Position numbers and translations under genes: made by a program. Under the pieces are notes generated by a model, which searched no databases, had not been told where the DNA came from, and worked only from the letters and a program-made list of their open reading frames with translations. From assembly GCF_021287135.1 (NCBI RefSeq), contig NZ_JAJTBB010000003.1:1-64000 (forward strand): a DNA stretch of 64,000 bases. Direction: 5' to 3'. Origin of the DNA: Acidovorax sp. Its GTDB lineage: Bacteria; Pseudomonadota; Gammaproteobacteria; Burkholderiales; Burkholderiaceae_C. Below, in pieces: positions 19,974-28,281 of this stretch. How positions within the stretch are numbered: the stretch's first letter is position 1; each line of letters starts with the position of its first letter.

Positions 19974-19989
19974 TTGACAATAGTTGACA
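19974..19989. promoter_or_regulatory. Direct repeat TTGACA-N4-TTGACA upstream of an IPTL-CTERM gene
   Basis: Two perfect hexamers 10 bp apart, followed by another TTGACATTT at 20028. It lies 70 bases before the ATG of the gene at 20058. Matches the motif at 18568 and could double as a -35 box. Confidence 0.5.
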
Positions 19990-20057
19990 TTTGCAGCAGG
20001 GGCTGTGGCGGCCGTGTGCGGCGATGATTGACATTTCGTTACTCAGTCTACATCTCG

Positions 20058-21185
20058 ATGCCCACGCTTTTTCGCCCATTCGCTGCCAGCGTGATCGCGC
20101 TGATTTGCAGCCACAGCATTGCCCAGGAGGTGCCGGAAATTCCCACGGTTTCCTGCACAACCAATCCGTCGTCCTTCAACACCGGTGTGAACGCTGACGG
20201 TTCCATGATCGCTGCGGGTTCGCCCGATCTGCAGTGGTGGGTGACGTCGGTGATGCAGAACAACGCGACAAACATTCCGCCTCCCGGCGGTGCAGTCTGG
20301 ACCCCTGCCTATGTGCCCACGGCGCCGCCGCCCTATGCGCACCCGAGCCAGGCAGATTGGGTGTCCCCGCTGCCTGGCGGATACACCTATCCTAGAAACT
20401 CGCCTTACCCGTGGCCCTATCCCACCCCGGTCACCACTTACTACCGAACGCAGTTCAATTTGGCCCCTGAGGTGCCGCCATCCGCCGTGCAGTTCACCAT
20501 GAACTATGTGGTTGACGATGTTGCCCACGGGGCATTTGTGAACGGCACACCCACCGCCAGCATTGCGTCACCACTCGTTCTTTCCGGGCCCTGGCAGAGC
20601 GGCCTCAACACGATCGTTTTCCCGGTGGACGACTTGGGCTGGAACACCGGCCTGGTGCTGGACAGCCAACCGCCGGCCGCCTTCACAATCTGCAGTGTCT
20701 CTCCCATCCGCGTGCAGAAGGCCGTCTCGCAACCCTCGTTCACGCCTGGTGCGACGGCGACCTACTCCGTGCAAGTGACAAGCCTGGGGCTGCAGCAGGC
20801 AACTGGGGTGCAACTGGCCGACCCGGTGCCAAGCGGTCTCAAGAACCCGGTCTGGGGCTGTTCCGCCAGCGGGGGCGCAGTCTGCCCGACGGTGACTTCA
20901 GGCCCGCCGTTCACCTTTGATCTCCCCGGGCAGGGCTCTTTGACGTTTACCTTGAGTGGCACCGTAGCCACCACCGGAAGCCTGAGCAATACCGCAACCC
21001 TCAATCCCGGCACGGGCGGCGTCTGTGCGGCAGATACGCCCACGCCGTGCAGTGCAACGGCCGCGGCAGCCATCGGGGCGGTTCCACGGGTGGTGCCCAC
21101 CCTGTCGGAATGGGCTTTGCTCGGCCTCTTCGGGGCGCTTGCGCTGTTCGGAGCCCGAAAGGTCGCACGGCGTCCTTCTCGCTGA
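20058..21185 (+). CDS. IPTL-CTERM surface protein with DUF11-like domain
   Basis: A 375-residue protein with a signal peptide (FAASVIALICSHSIAQ). A Pro/Tyr-rich N-terminal domain follows (VWTPAYVPTAPPPYAHPSQA), then a DUF11-like beta domain (QPSFTPGATATYSVQVTSLG, GSLTFTLSGTVATTGSLSN). It ends in the sorting signal VPTLSEWALLGLFGALALFG plus a basic tail, a textbook IPTL-CTERM. The ATG at 20058 is chosen because it puts the signal peptide at the N terminus; a TTG at 20028 is possible. Base composition is less GC-biased than in neighbouring genes. It sits between two copies of the srkA 3' end, suggesting acquisition by recombination. Likely exported, cleaved and surface-anchored. Confidence 0.82.
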   Translation: MPTLFRPFAASVIALICSHSIAQEVPEIPTVSCTTNPSSFNTGVNADGSMIAAGSPDLQWWVTSVMQNNATNIPPPGGAVWTPAYVPTAPPPYAHPSQADWVSPLPGGYTYPRNSPYPWPYPTPVTTYYRTQFNLAPEVPPSAVQFTMNYVVDDVAHGAFVNGTPTASIASPLVLSGPWQSGLNTIVFPVDDLGWNTGLVLDSQPPAAFTICSVSPIRVQKAVSQPSFTPGATATYSVQVTSLGLQQATGVQLADPVPSGLKNPVWGCSASGGAVCPTVTSGPPFTFDLPGQGSLTFTLSGTVATTGSLSNTATLNPGTGGVCAADTPTPCSATAAAAIGAVPRVVPTLSEWALLGLFGALALFGARKVARRPSR

Positions 21186-21212
21186 AAAGCCCCGGGGCCG
21201 CTGCAGTCAGGT

Positions 21213-22310
21213 TCACACGTTTAACGGCGCCTCCTGCATGGCCTCGATCTGCTCGACCAGCATGTCCACCTGCCCGCGCCAGTAGTCGCTGGTGCCAAAC
21301 CACGGAAAGTTGGCGGGGAAGATCGGGTCCTGCCAGCGGCGCGCCAGCCAGGCGCTGTAGTGGATGAGGCGCAGCGTGCGCAGGGGCTCGATGAGCGCCA
21401 GCTCGCGGCGGTCAAAGCTGCGGAACTGCTCATAGCCGTCGAGCAGTGCGCTGAGCTGGTGCGTGCGCTGGCGCCGGTCGCCCGACAGCAGCATCCACAG
21501 GTCCTGCACGGCGGGGCCCATGCGCGCGTCGTCCAGGTCCACGAAGTGCGGGCCGCCGCGGCCCCATTCGTCCAGCGGTGTCCACAGGATGTTGCCGGGG
21601 TGGCAGTCGCCGTGCAGGCGGATGGGGGTGGCGTCCTTCAAGCAAAAAGAGGCGCCAGCGCCGGTGGTTTGGGCGGTGGCAGCTATCAATTCAAGAGCAA
21701 TATTGCACTGTGTCTGCCACGCGGCCTGCATGTCCAGTGGGATGATTTCGTTGGCGAGCAGCCAGTCGCGCGAGGCCGTGCCGAAGGTCTGCAAGTCCAG
21801 TGCCGGCCGGTGCGCAAAGGGCTGCGCCGCGCCCACGGTGTGGATGCGTGCCAGAAAGCGGCCGATCCACTCCAGCACCTCGAAGTCGTCCAGCTCGGGC
21901 TGGCGCCCGCCGCGCCAGGGGCTCACCGAAAAGGCAAAGCCGCCGTGGTGGTGCAGCGTGCGGCCTTCCAGCACCCGCGGGCCCACGGCGGGCACTTCGG
22001 CGGCCATCAGTTCGGCGGCAAAGGCGTGCTCCTCCAGGATCTGCGCCTCGCTCCAGCGGTCGGGCCGGTAGAACTTGGCCACCACGCGCTGGCCGTCTTC
22101 CAGCGTGGCCTGGTACACCCGGTTTTCGTAGGACGACAGGGCCATGAGGCGGCCGTCGCCGTACAGGCCCACGCTGGCCAGCGCGTCCAGCACCTGGTCG
22201 GGCGTGAGGCGGGCGTAGGGGTGTTGGTCGGGCGCGCTGTGGGCGCCAGCGGAGTGGGCGGGGAGGGCGGCGTTATCGTCGAATTCTTCGTTAGGGGGCG
22301 ATGCGGTCAT
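21213..22310 (-). CDS. srkA: SrkA/YihE-type stress response kinase
   Basis: A 365-residue protein of the aminoglycoside phosphotransferase/choline kinase fold. It has SYENRVYQATLEDGQRVVAK, AKFYRPDRWS, the catalytic loop RLHGDCHPGNILW and the metal-binding FVDLDDARMGPAVQDLWML, all hallmarks of SrkA (RdoA). SrkA is a cytosolic protein kinase that protects against oxidative and envelope stress. About residues 200-225 (ELIAATAQTTGAGASFCLK) are an unusual insertion encoded by a degenerate copy of the genome's hairpin repeat. The 3' 240 bp are duplicated at 19614-19852. Confidence 0.87.
   Translation of the reverse strand: MTASPPNEEFDDNAALPAHSAGAHSAPDQHPYARLTPDQVLDALASVGLYGDGRLMALSSYENRVYQATLEDGQRVVAKFYRPDRWSEAQILEEHAFAAELMAAEVPAVGPRVLEGRTLHHHGGFAFSVSPWRGGRQPELDDFEVLEWIGRFLARIHTVGAAQPFAHRPALDLQTFGTASRDWLLANEIIPLDMQAAWQTQCNIALELIAATAQTTGAGASFCLKDATPIRLHGDCHPGNILWTPLDEWGRGGPHFVDLDDARMGPAVQDLWMLLSGDRRQRTHQLSALLDGYEQFRSFDRRELALIEPLRTLRLIHYSAWLARRWQDPIFPANFPWFGTSDYWRGQVDMLVEQIEAMQEAPLNV
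21636..21700. repeat. Degenerate hairpin repeat inside the srkA coding region (copy 3)
   Basis: Shares tggcagctatcaatt and the aagcaaaaagaggc...gccagcg side with the copy at 57889. It is in frame within srkA just before the catalytic loop and encodes about 20 residues absent from typical family members. Confidence 0.55.
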
Positions 22311-22354
22311 GCTCCATTGTCGCTGCCCGCCCCGTGCAATCCGCCCGCGTGGCG

Positions 22355-23449
22355 TCAGCTGGGCAGCATCGTCGCAATATGCCCGGAACGCGGGTCGCCG
22401 CCGCCCGCCAGCACGGCGGCAAACAGCGCCTGCGTGGCCTCGGGTCCTGCATGGTGCTGCACCACCAGCCAGGGCCGGGGGCCGGCCGACACGGCGGTGC
22501 TGAACTGGGTCCAGGCTGCCACCAGCCGGTCGTTCAAGCCCTGCGCGCCCCAGTCGGCGTGGCGCTTCTTGACCTGCGCGGGGGCAAAGAACATCACCGG
22601 CCGTGGGCCGGGCAGTTGGCCGGCGCCGCCCAGGTCTCCCACATGGCTGGCGCCCACCGAGCAGCTGTAGTTCAGGCCCTTGAAGTGCCCGTGCACGCGC
22701 TGGCGCAGGCCCACGCTGCCCGCGAAGTCGATGTACACGCTGGGCGTGGTGCTGTCGAGCTGGCCGAGCGCGTCATAGGTGACGACGCGGTCGTAGCAGC
22801 CCAGGCTCTCGCAGAACGCCACGTTGCCGGGCGAGGTGAGGCCCACGACCTCGATCCCGTCCCGCTGCGCGAGCTGGAACGCGGTGCCGTAGGCGGTCTT
22901 GCTCGACGCGCTGGACAGCAGCATGCGCTTGGCGCCAAAGAACTGCTGGTCCTCCAGAAAGTCGTCGATGAGCCACGACGTGATGAACAGCGGCCGCAGC
23001 AGCGCCTGCACATCTTCGTTGTCGGCGCGGTACAGCGGGTCGGTGGTGGTGCGCAGGTAGTGGTTGTAGACCGCGTGCAGGCCCGCGCGGTGCGGCGCGC
23101 CGTCGCTGAAGCCTGCGGCATTGGCGCGCTGCGGCAACAGCACCGCCTGCGTGCCCATGGGCCAGTAGCCGTACAGGCGCTCGCCCAGCTCCACGTCGGG
23201 GTGCAGCGATGCCATGACGGTGCCAAACCCCCACACTGGCACGATGCCCCAGCCGGGTTCTCCGGTGGGGTAGAAGTGCCAGTAGTTGAGCATGTCGCCC
23301 AGGGCGGCATACGTGATGTTGTTGGCGGTGAGGGCAAAGCCATCGACCCGCACGCGGATCTCGCCGTCCGCCAGGGCGGGTTCGTCGGCGGTGACCAAGC
23401 GGGTGGTGGCCAGATCGTCCTGGCGCACGAAGAGGGTGGTGGTGCTCAT
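22355..23449 (-). CDS. DUF2855 family protein
   Basis: A 364-residue protein. FVRQDDLATTRLV and ALTANNITYAALGDMLNYWH at the N terminus, and LLSSASSKTAYGTAFQLAQR in the middle, identify the DUF2855 family. Its fold resembles medium-chain alcohol dehydrogenases/quinone oxidoreductases: a GroES-like N-terminal half and a Rossmann half. No zinc ligands are evident. A role as an oxidoreductase is an inference; the substrate is unknown. Its 5' end faces the giant surface-protein gene across a 263-bp region with GTCAC/GTGAC motifs. Confidence 0.8.
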   Translation of the reverse strand: MSTTTLFVRQDDLATTRLVTADEPALADGEIRVRVDGFALTANNITYAALGDMLNYWHFYPTGEPGWGIVPVWGFGTVMASLHPDVELGERLYGYWPMGTQAVLLPQRANAAGFSDGAPHRAGLHAVYNHYLRTTTDPLYRADNEDVQALLRPLFITSWLIDDFLEDQQFFGAKRMLLSSASSKTAYGTAFQLAQRDGIEVVGLTSPGNVAFCESLGCYDRVVTYDALGQLDSTTPSVYIDFAGSVGLRQRVHGHFKGLNYSCSVGASHVGDLGGAGQLPGPRPVMFFAPAQVKKRHADWGAQGLNDRLVAAWTQFSTAVSAGPRPWLVVQHHAGPEATQALFAAVLAGGGDPRSGHIATMLPS

Positions 23450-23498
23450 GCCGGCACGCTAAACGAAAGTGCGAACCGGCTCAATGCCATCCTGAAAT

Positions 23499-23575
23499 CG
23501 GTCACGTATGTGACAGACAAAAAAGTAAAGGCGTGAACCGAGTTGCAACGTTTGTCACATTTGCACACGCTGTGA
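23499..23575. promoter_or_regulatory. GTCAC/GTGAC dyads in the divergent promoter region
   Basis: GTCAC-GTAT-GTGAC at 23501-23514 and TCACA-N11-TGTGA at 23555-23575. Two related half-site pairs between the DUF2855 gene and the surface-protein gene at 23713 suggest a shared operator. The regulator is unknown. Confidence 0.35.
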
Positions 23576-23712
23576 AGGGCTAGCAAAGCCCTACGATCTC
23601 GCGGTCTTTGGCTATCGACCAAAGCGGTTCCATTGCGCTCGGATTCTGCAGCGGCGTCAGACAAGCCCGGTTTCCATCCCACTGCGCAGTGCACGAATAA
23701 GAGAGGGATTCC

Positions 23713-26700
23713 ATGTGTGTCGCGGCTGTCGGCCGCGCAGCCACTGCATTTGCGCAGTGGTTGTGCTGCGCTTTTGTCTTTTTGCTCTCATGTTCCGTGT
23801 GGGCCAGCGATGCGGCTGGTGTGGCGTGGTTGCAAGCTCAGGTCCAGCCCAATGGGAGCCTTGCGCAGGAAGGGACTTCCATCGCATGGCCGGTGCAAAG
23901 CCGATCTGAAACAGCCGCAACGCTCAAGGCGCTGCCGGGGTCGGTTCCGCCGCAGTTGCTTGATGTCATTGAATTGGCCAGCGACAGCACAGTAGAGGTA
24001 CTGTCGCGGAAGGCACTGGCCAAGCAGTTGTCGTCCGCTGTCTCGACAGCCCATCTGGATGCGCTGGTGCTCCACCAGAACCCCGACGGCGGGTTTGGCG
24101 CTGCGAAAGGCTACGCGAGCAATGCGCAAGACACTGCGTGGGCGCTATCGGCACTGACTGCTTCCGCGACTGTCTATGGAGGCCCCTCGGGTCAAGCCGT
24201 GACTTGGCTACTTGGCGCGCAGCAATCGGGCGGGCAATGGCGTCTGGCGCCGGATGGAGATGACCTCATCCCCACAGCACTGGCGATTCAGGCGCTGCAG
24301 CCCTACCGGCAGACTTCTGCCGTGGCCTCGGCACTCAGCAAAGCGCGCTCGTGGATGCTGGCCGAGCGCAATGGTGCGCTTACCTGGGGCAGTTCGGTGC
24401 GCAGTGCACATGCGCTGATGGCGGTGCTGCCCGGCATGACCAATGCTGCCACGGTGCAGGTTGCTGTGGACGCCTTGCGCGCCTCTCAGCGACCGGATGG
24501 GAGCTGGGATGCAGACCCCTACACCACGGCCTTGGCGCTGCGCGCTTCCTTGGCTGCAAGCCAGCCTGTTACGGATCCTGACTTGGCCAGCCTCCGAGGA
24601 GTTTTGGTCAGTGACGCTACGGGCCAGCCGCTGGCGGGGGTGCAGGTGCGTCTGGGCAGCAGCGCCCAGTCCACCATCACCGATGCGCAGGGGCGTTTCG
24701 AGTTTCAGCAGTTGGTGGCTGGCACCCACAGGCTGGCTGTTGATGCTGCCGGTTTCCTTTCGCTCTCTGCAGACATTGGGCTGCTCAAAGGCCAGCAGCT
24801 GGATATGGGCACCATCCGTCTCAAAGCTCTTACCGTGGGCAACGCGAGCACGGTCACCATTGCAGGTGTTGCCAAGTTCACTAATGACGGGCTGAGCTAT
24901 CAGAACGCTGCCAACGCCACCATTTCGGTCGGCAACCGGACCACGCAGACCAACGCCAATGGCGAGTACCTGCTGGAAGGTGTGACACCCGGCGCGATGG
25001 ACCTCAAGGCAAACTATTCGTCCTATCAAGCTGTGGAAGTCAGTTTCAGTGCATTGGCGGGGCGGCAAGTCCGATTCGATCCTGTTTTCCGTCGCAGCAC
25101 TGCGCAAAGCACGCTCAAAGTCGTTGTCACCAACCAGGGAACAGGCGCAGCGATTGCCATGGCCAGCGTGTCACTCAACGGTTTGGTTCGCAATACCAAT
25201 GCCAAAGGCGAAGCTGCCTTTGATGTGGGCGTGGTAGCTGGCGACAACACCGTCACGGTGTCTGCCAGCGGTTTTGATACACGCATCCTCACTATGAACG
25301 TGCAAGGCCATCACACTATTACGCTGCCTGTGACGTTGACCGCGCAAACCACAAACCCTGGTCAAACGGTGCTGCAAGGCATCGTGTCGGATGCCGCCAC
25401 AAGGCTGCCCCTGCAAGGCGTGACGGTGGTCGTGGATGGAACAGGCCGCACAGCCACAACGGATGCTTCCGGACGCTACTCCCTGGGCGGTGTGCCGGAC
25501 ATCGCAGGCTTGCGCACCGTGTCCATGGAAAAGGCGGGCTATCAGCGGTTCGAGCAAGCCATAGCGCTCTTGCAAAACGGCACGCACCAGTTTGACGTGC
25601 CAATGCATCCCACCGTCAATCCTCAGCAACCCATCTCTATCCAGGCCACCGTTACGGATAAAGCCACCCTCCAGCCCATTGCTGATGCGACGTTGACCCT
25701 CTCGGGCAGCAACCCGCGTGTGATGCAGACCGACGCGCAGGGCGTGGCAGAAATTTCCGGCCTGAATGCGGGACCCACACAGGTGCAAGTGTCTGCGCCA
25801 GGCTATGACAACGTGGCTTTTTCCGTCGATCTGGCAGCGGGCACACGGTATGTGCTGCCGGTGGAGCTGACGCCCAAACTGCAAGGGCAGGACCGCGTTC
25901 ATGGAGTGGTGTTGGATGCCCAGAGCCAGCGCCCAGTTGCTGGGGCCAGGGTGGTGCTGGCTGGGGTCAGCCTGCTCGAGACCACATCGGGCGCGGATGG
26001 CCGATATGAGTTTGCCAACATCACCCCGGGCCGCTGGAATCTGGCGGCAAACGCTCCCGGCTACCAAGGCATCAGCAATGGTTTCGACATTCCAACGAGC
26101 ACAGTCATCAATCTGCACCTAAGGCCCGACTTGGGTCTGGACGCCCGCAACACGCTGCGTACCGTGGCCGTGGGGCATCCGAACAATTCGACTACAGCCA
26201 TTGGATACATGTTCATCTTTGGCGAGCACGGTACCTCAGGACAGATTCTGAGCAACGATGGCGCCATCAACTACAGCTTTGTCATCGGCACGAGTGGTGT
26301 GGCGGAACTCATGGTGCCCAACAACCAGTTTCTCCATGAAGGGGGCAAGGTGGTGGGCAAGGCCTTGCAGGTGTATGCCAGCAAAGGTGTGAGTGCATAT
26401 TTCTTGAACCGGCAGATGTATACAACGGACATGTCGTACCTGCTCGATACCAGTGCGTTGGGAACGGAATATCGCATCGTTGATTGGAATCATGCATTGG
26501 GCCTCATTCAGTTCTCGCTGACAGCTACGGAGGACGGCACGGTCGCCACCATCACGCCTGCGAGCAGGCTGACGACAGGACAGCTTGCCAATGTGCCTTT
26601 TGACGTGACCCTGCAAAAAGGCCAGTCGGTGATTTTTACCGCTGGCTCCGGCAACGAAATTACAGGCACTGCCATACAAACCAATAAACCCGTGGCGGTG

Positions 26701-28281
26701 TTTGCGGGGGGGCAATGCGCCAACGTTCCAACCAACGCCGGATACTGTGATCACCTGTTTACGCAGTTGCCGCCAGTAAAGCACTGGTCCGCGGAATATG
26801 TCGCGCCAAAAACAGCCAATACCGGCAGGGCGGGCAATCTGGTGCGCATTGTGGCGAACACCGCTGCGACCCAGGTACGGGTGAATGGCAACCTGGTGGC
26901 CACGCTCAACGCGGGAGAATTTCATCAGGTCACAGACGCAGAGAGTCTCCATATCGTTGCGTCTGCGCCCGTACTGGTGGGGCAATTCCTGAAGGGGTCC
27001 ACGATCACCACCGGAGGGGTGCTGGGCGACCCCGCATTCACCTATGTGGGCGGCATCGACCAGACCCTCTCTGACTACGTTTTCACGGCGCCGACCAATC
27101 TGTCGCCGTACACGGAAAACTACCTGAACATCGCGATTCCTACCTCTGCGTTGGACACCCTCCAGCTCAATGGAGTGGCGGTGGACGTGTCTGGTTTCAC
27201 GCCCGTGGGCGCCAGTGGTTACAGCGCGGGGCATGTCGCGATCCCCTCCGGCCCAGGGCGCATCAAGGCGGCCAAGCCGTTCGTGGCTACCATTGCCGGC
27301 TTCAGTCGGGACGACAGCTACCTCACCATCATTGGGGCCAAGTATTCCGCTGGTGCGTCCCCCGACGACATCGTGGCGCGCGTCACAGCCAGCACCGACA
27401 AGCCCTCGTACCCTGCAGATGCAGCAGTCGAGCTGGGTGCCTTGGTGCTCAACCTTGGCACCACGCCTTCAATGTTGTCGGTGGTGCTGCGCATCAACGA
27501 CGCCACCGGGGCCGAAGTTGCCCGATTTCCGGCGCATGATTTGGGGGCCGTGGCTGCTGGCGCAACAGCGCCGCACACGCAACCCTGGAACACCGCCCGC
27601 TATCCCGCTGGCACCTACACGCTGGTCGTCACGCTCCTGAACGCTCGAGGCGAAGCGGTGGGCGTGGACAGCACCCTCTTCGCCATCACCGCCGGTTCCG
27701 CACAAGGCGCTGGCAAGGCCGCGCTGACCGTGGCGGTGGACAGGGCCGAATACGCGCCCAACGACCGCGTGCGCATCAGCAACCTGGCCCGCAACCTCAC
27801 GGTGAACGCGCCGGTGGACAACGCCCGTGTACGCATCACCGTGCGCAACCCGCAGAACGCTGTGGTCTACACCCACGTCCATGTGCTGGGCCAGTTGCAG
27901 GCCAACGGCCTGCGGTCCACCGACACCCAGCAGACGCTGAAAACGGCAATGGAGGGCATCTACACGGTAGAAGCCGTGCTCATCGGCAGTGGCAACAACC
28001 TCAAATCGGCAACCGTGCTGCCCGCCACCCAGACCAAGGCCTACGACGTGGATGTAGACCTGGCAACAGCCACTACCACCTTTGCAGTGCGGGCCAACGC
28101 ACCGGGCGGGCCCGGCACCCCTGGCGGCCCCGGCACGCCCGGCGTGGCCAACCCCATCCCTGTCAACCAGCCGTGGTTCCTGTGGCTCGTTGCCGTGCTG
28201 TTGGCAGCCGCAGCATTGCAGCCGCTGCGGGCGGGTGCCCGCCCATCCGGCCCGGCACGCCAGCGCGGGGGGGTGCAATGA
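23713..28281 (+). CDS. Giant surface protein: terpenoid-toroid repeats, carboxypeptidase-regulatory repeats, IgGFc-binding-type domain
   Basis: A 1522-residue secreted protein. It has a signal peptide (FLLSCSVWASDAAG) and residues about 35-290 with prenyltransferase/squalene-cyclase-type toroid repeats (HQNPDGGFGA, RPDGSWDADPYTTALAL). About 293-802 hold several carboxypeptidase-regulatory-like beta repeats (LRGVLVSDATGQPLAGVQVR and similar). About 816-1209 match the N-terminal domain of IgGFc-binding proteins (KGQSVIFTAGSGNEITGTAI). Two Ig-like domains, a Gly-Pro linker and IPVNQPWFLW plus a hydrophobic helix and Arg tail follow; the IP-x4-W layout resembles an IPTL-CTERM signal. AGAGAGG precedes the ATG. 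Its last four bases (ATGA) overlap the next gene. Probably an adhesin or the surface partner of the protein encoded next. Confidence 0.82.
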   Translation: MCVAAVGRAATAFAQWLCCAFVFLLSCSVWASDAAGVAWLQAQVQPNGSLAQEGTSIAWPVQSRSETAATLKALPGSVPPQLLDVIELASDSTVEVLSRKALAKQLSSAVSTAHLDALVLHQNPDGGFGAAKGYASNAQDTAWALSALTASATVYGGPSGQAVTWLLGAQQSGGQWRLAPDGDDLIPTALAIQALQPYRQTSAVASALSKARSWMLAERNGALTWGSSVRSAHALMAVLPGMTNAATVQVAVDALRASQRPDGSWDADPYTTALALRASLAASQPVTDPDLASLRGVLVSDATGQPLAGVQVRLGSSAQSTITDAQGRFEFQQLVAGTHRLAVDAAGFLSLSADIGLLKGQQLDMGTIRLKALTVGNASTVTIAGVAKFTNDGLSYQNAANATISVGNRTTQTNANGEYLLEGVTPGAMDLKANYSSYQAVEVSFSALAGRQVRFDPVFRRSTAQSTLKVVVTNQGTGAAIAMASVSLNGLVRNTNAKGEAAFDVGVVAGDNTVTVSASGFDTRILTMNVQGHHTITLPVTLTAQTTNPGQTVLQGIVSDAATRLPLQGVTVVVDGTGRTATTDASGRYSLGGVPDIAGLRTVSMEKAGYQRFEQAIALLQNGTHQFDVPMHPTVNPQQPISIQATVTDKATLQPIADATLTLSGSNPRVMQTDAQGVAEISGLNAGPTQVQVSAPGYDNVAFSVDLAAGTRYVLPVELTPKLQGQDRVHGVVLDAQSQRPVAGARVVLAGVSLLETTSGADGRYEFANITPGRWNLAANAPGYQGISNGFDIPTSTVINLHLRPDLGLDARNTLRTVAVGHPNNSTTAIGYMFIFGEHGTSGQILSNDGAINYSFVIGTSGVAELMVPNNQFLHEGGKVVGKALQVYASKGVSAYFLNRQMYTTDMSYLLDTSALGTEYRIVDWNHALGLIQFSLTATEDGTVATITPASRLTTGQLANVPFDVTLQKGQSVIFTAGSGNEITGTAIQTNKPVAVFAGGQCANVPTNAGYCDHLFTQLPPVKHWSAEYVAPKTANTGRAGNLVRIVANTAATQVRVNGNLVATLNAGEFHQVTDAESLHIVASAPVLVGQFLKGSTITTGGVLGDPAFTYVGGIDQTLSDYVFTAPTNLSPYTENYLNIAIPTSALDTLQLNGVAVDVSGFTPVGASGYSAGHVAIPSGPGRIKAAKPFVATIAGFSRDDSYLTIIGAKYSAGASPDDIVARVTASTDKPSYPADAAVELGALVLNLGTTPSMLSVVLRINDATGAEVARFPAHDLGAVAAGATAPHTQPWNTARYPAGTYTLVVTLLNARGEAVGVDSTLFAITAGSAQGAGKAALTVAVDRAEYAPNDRVRISNLARNLTVNAPVDNARVRITVRNPQNAVVYTHVHVLGQLQANGLRSTDTQQTLKTAMEGIYTVEAVLIGSGNNLKSATVLPATQTKAYDVDVDLATATTTFAVRANAPGGPGTPGGPGTPGVANPIPVNQPWFLWLVAVLLAAAALQPLRAGARPSGPARQRGGVQ

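Larger units (their letters stand above)
19377..20057. other. Regulatory and scar region without an intact gene
   Basis: This 681-bp stretch holds the dyad upstream of the regulator gene (19471-19498), a 239-bp remnant of the srkA 3' end (19614-19852) and the TTGACA repeats before the IPTL-CTERM gene (19974). The remaining sequence shows no gene. Short open frames here are not conserved-looking. Confidence 0.6.
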
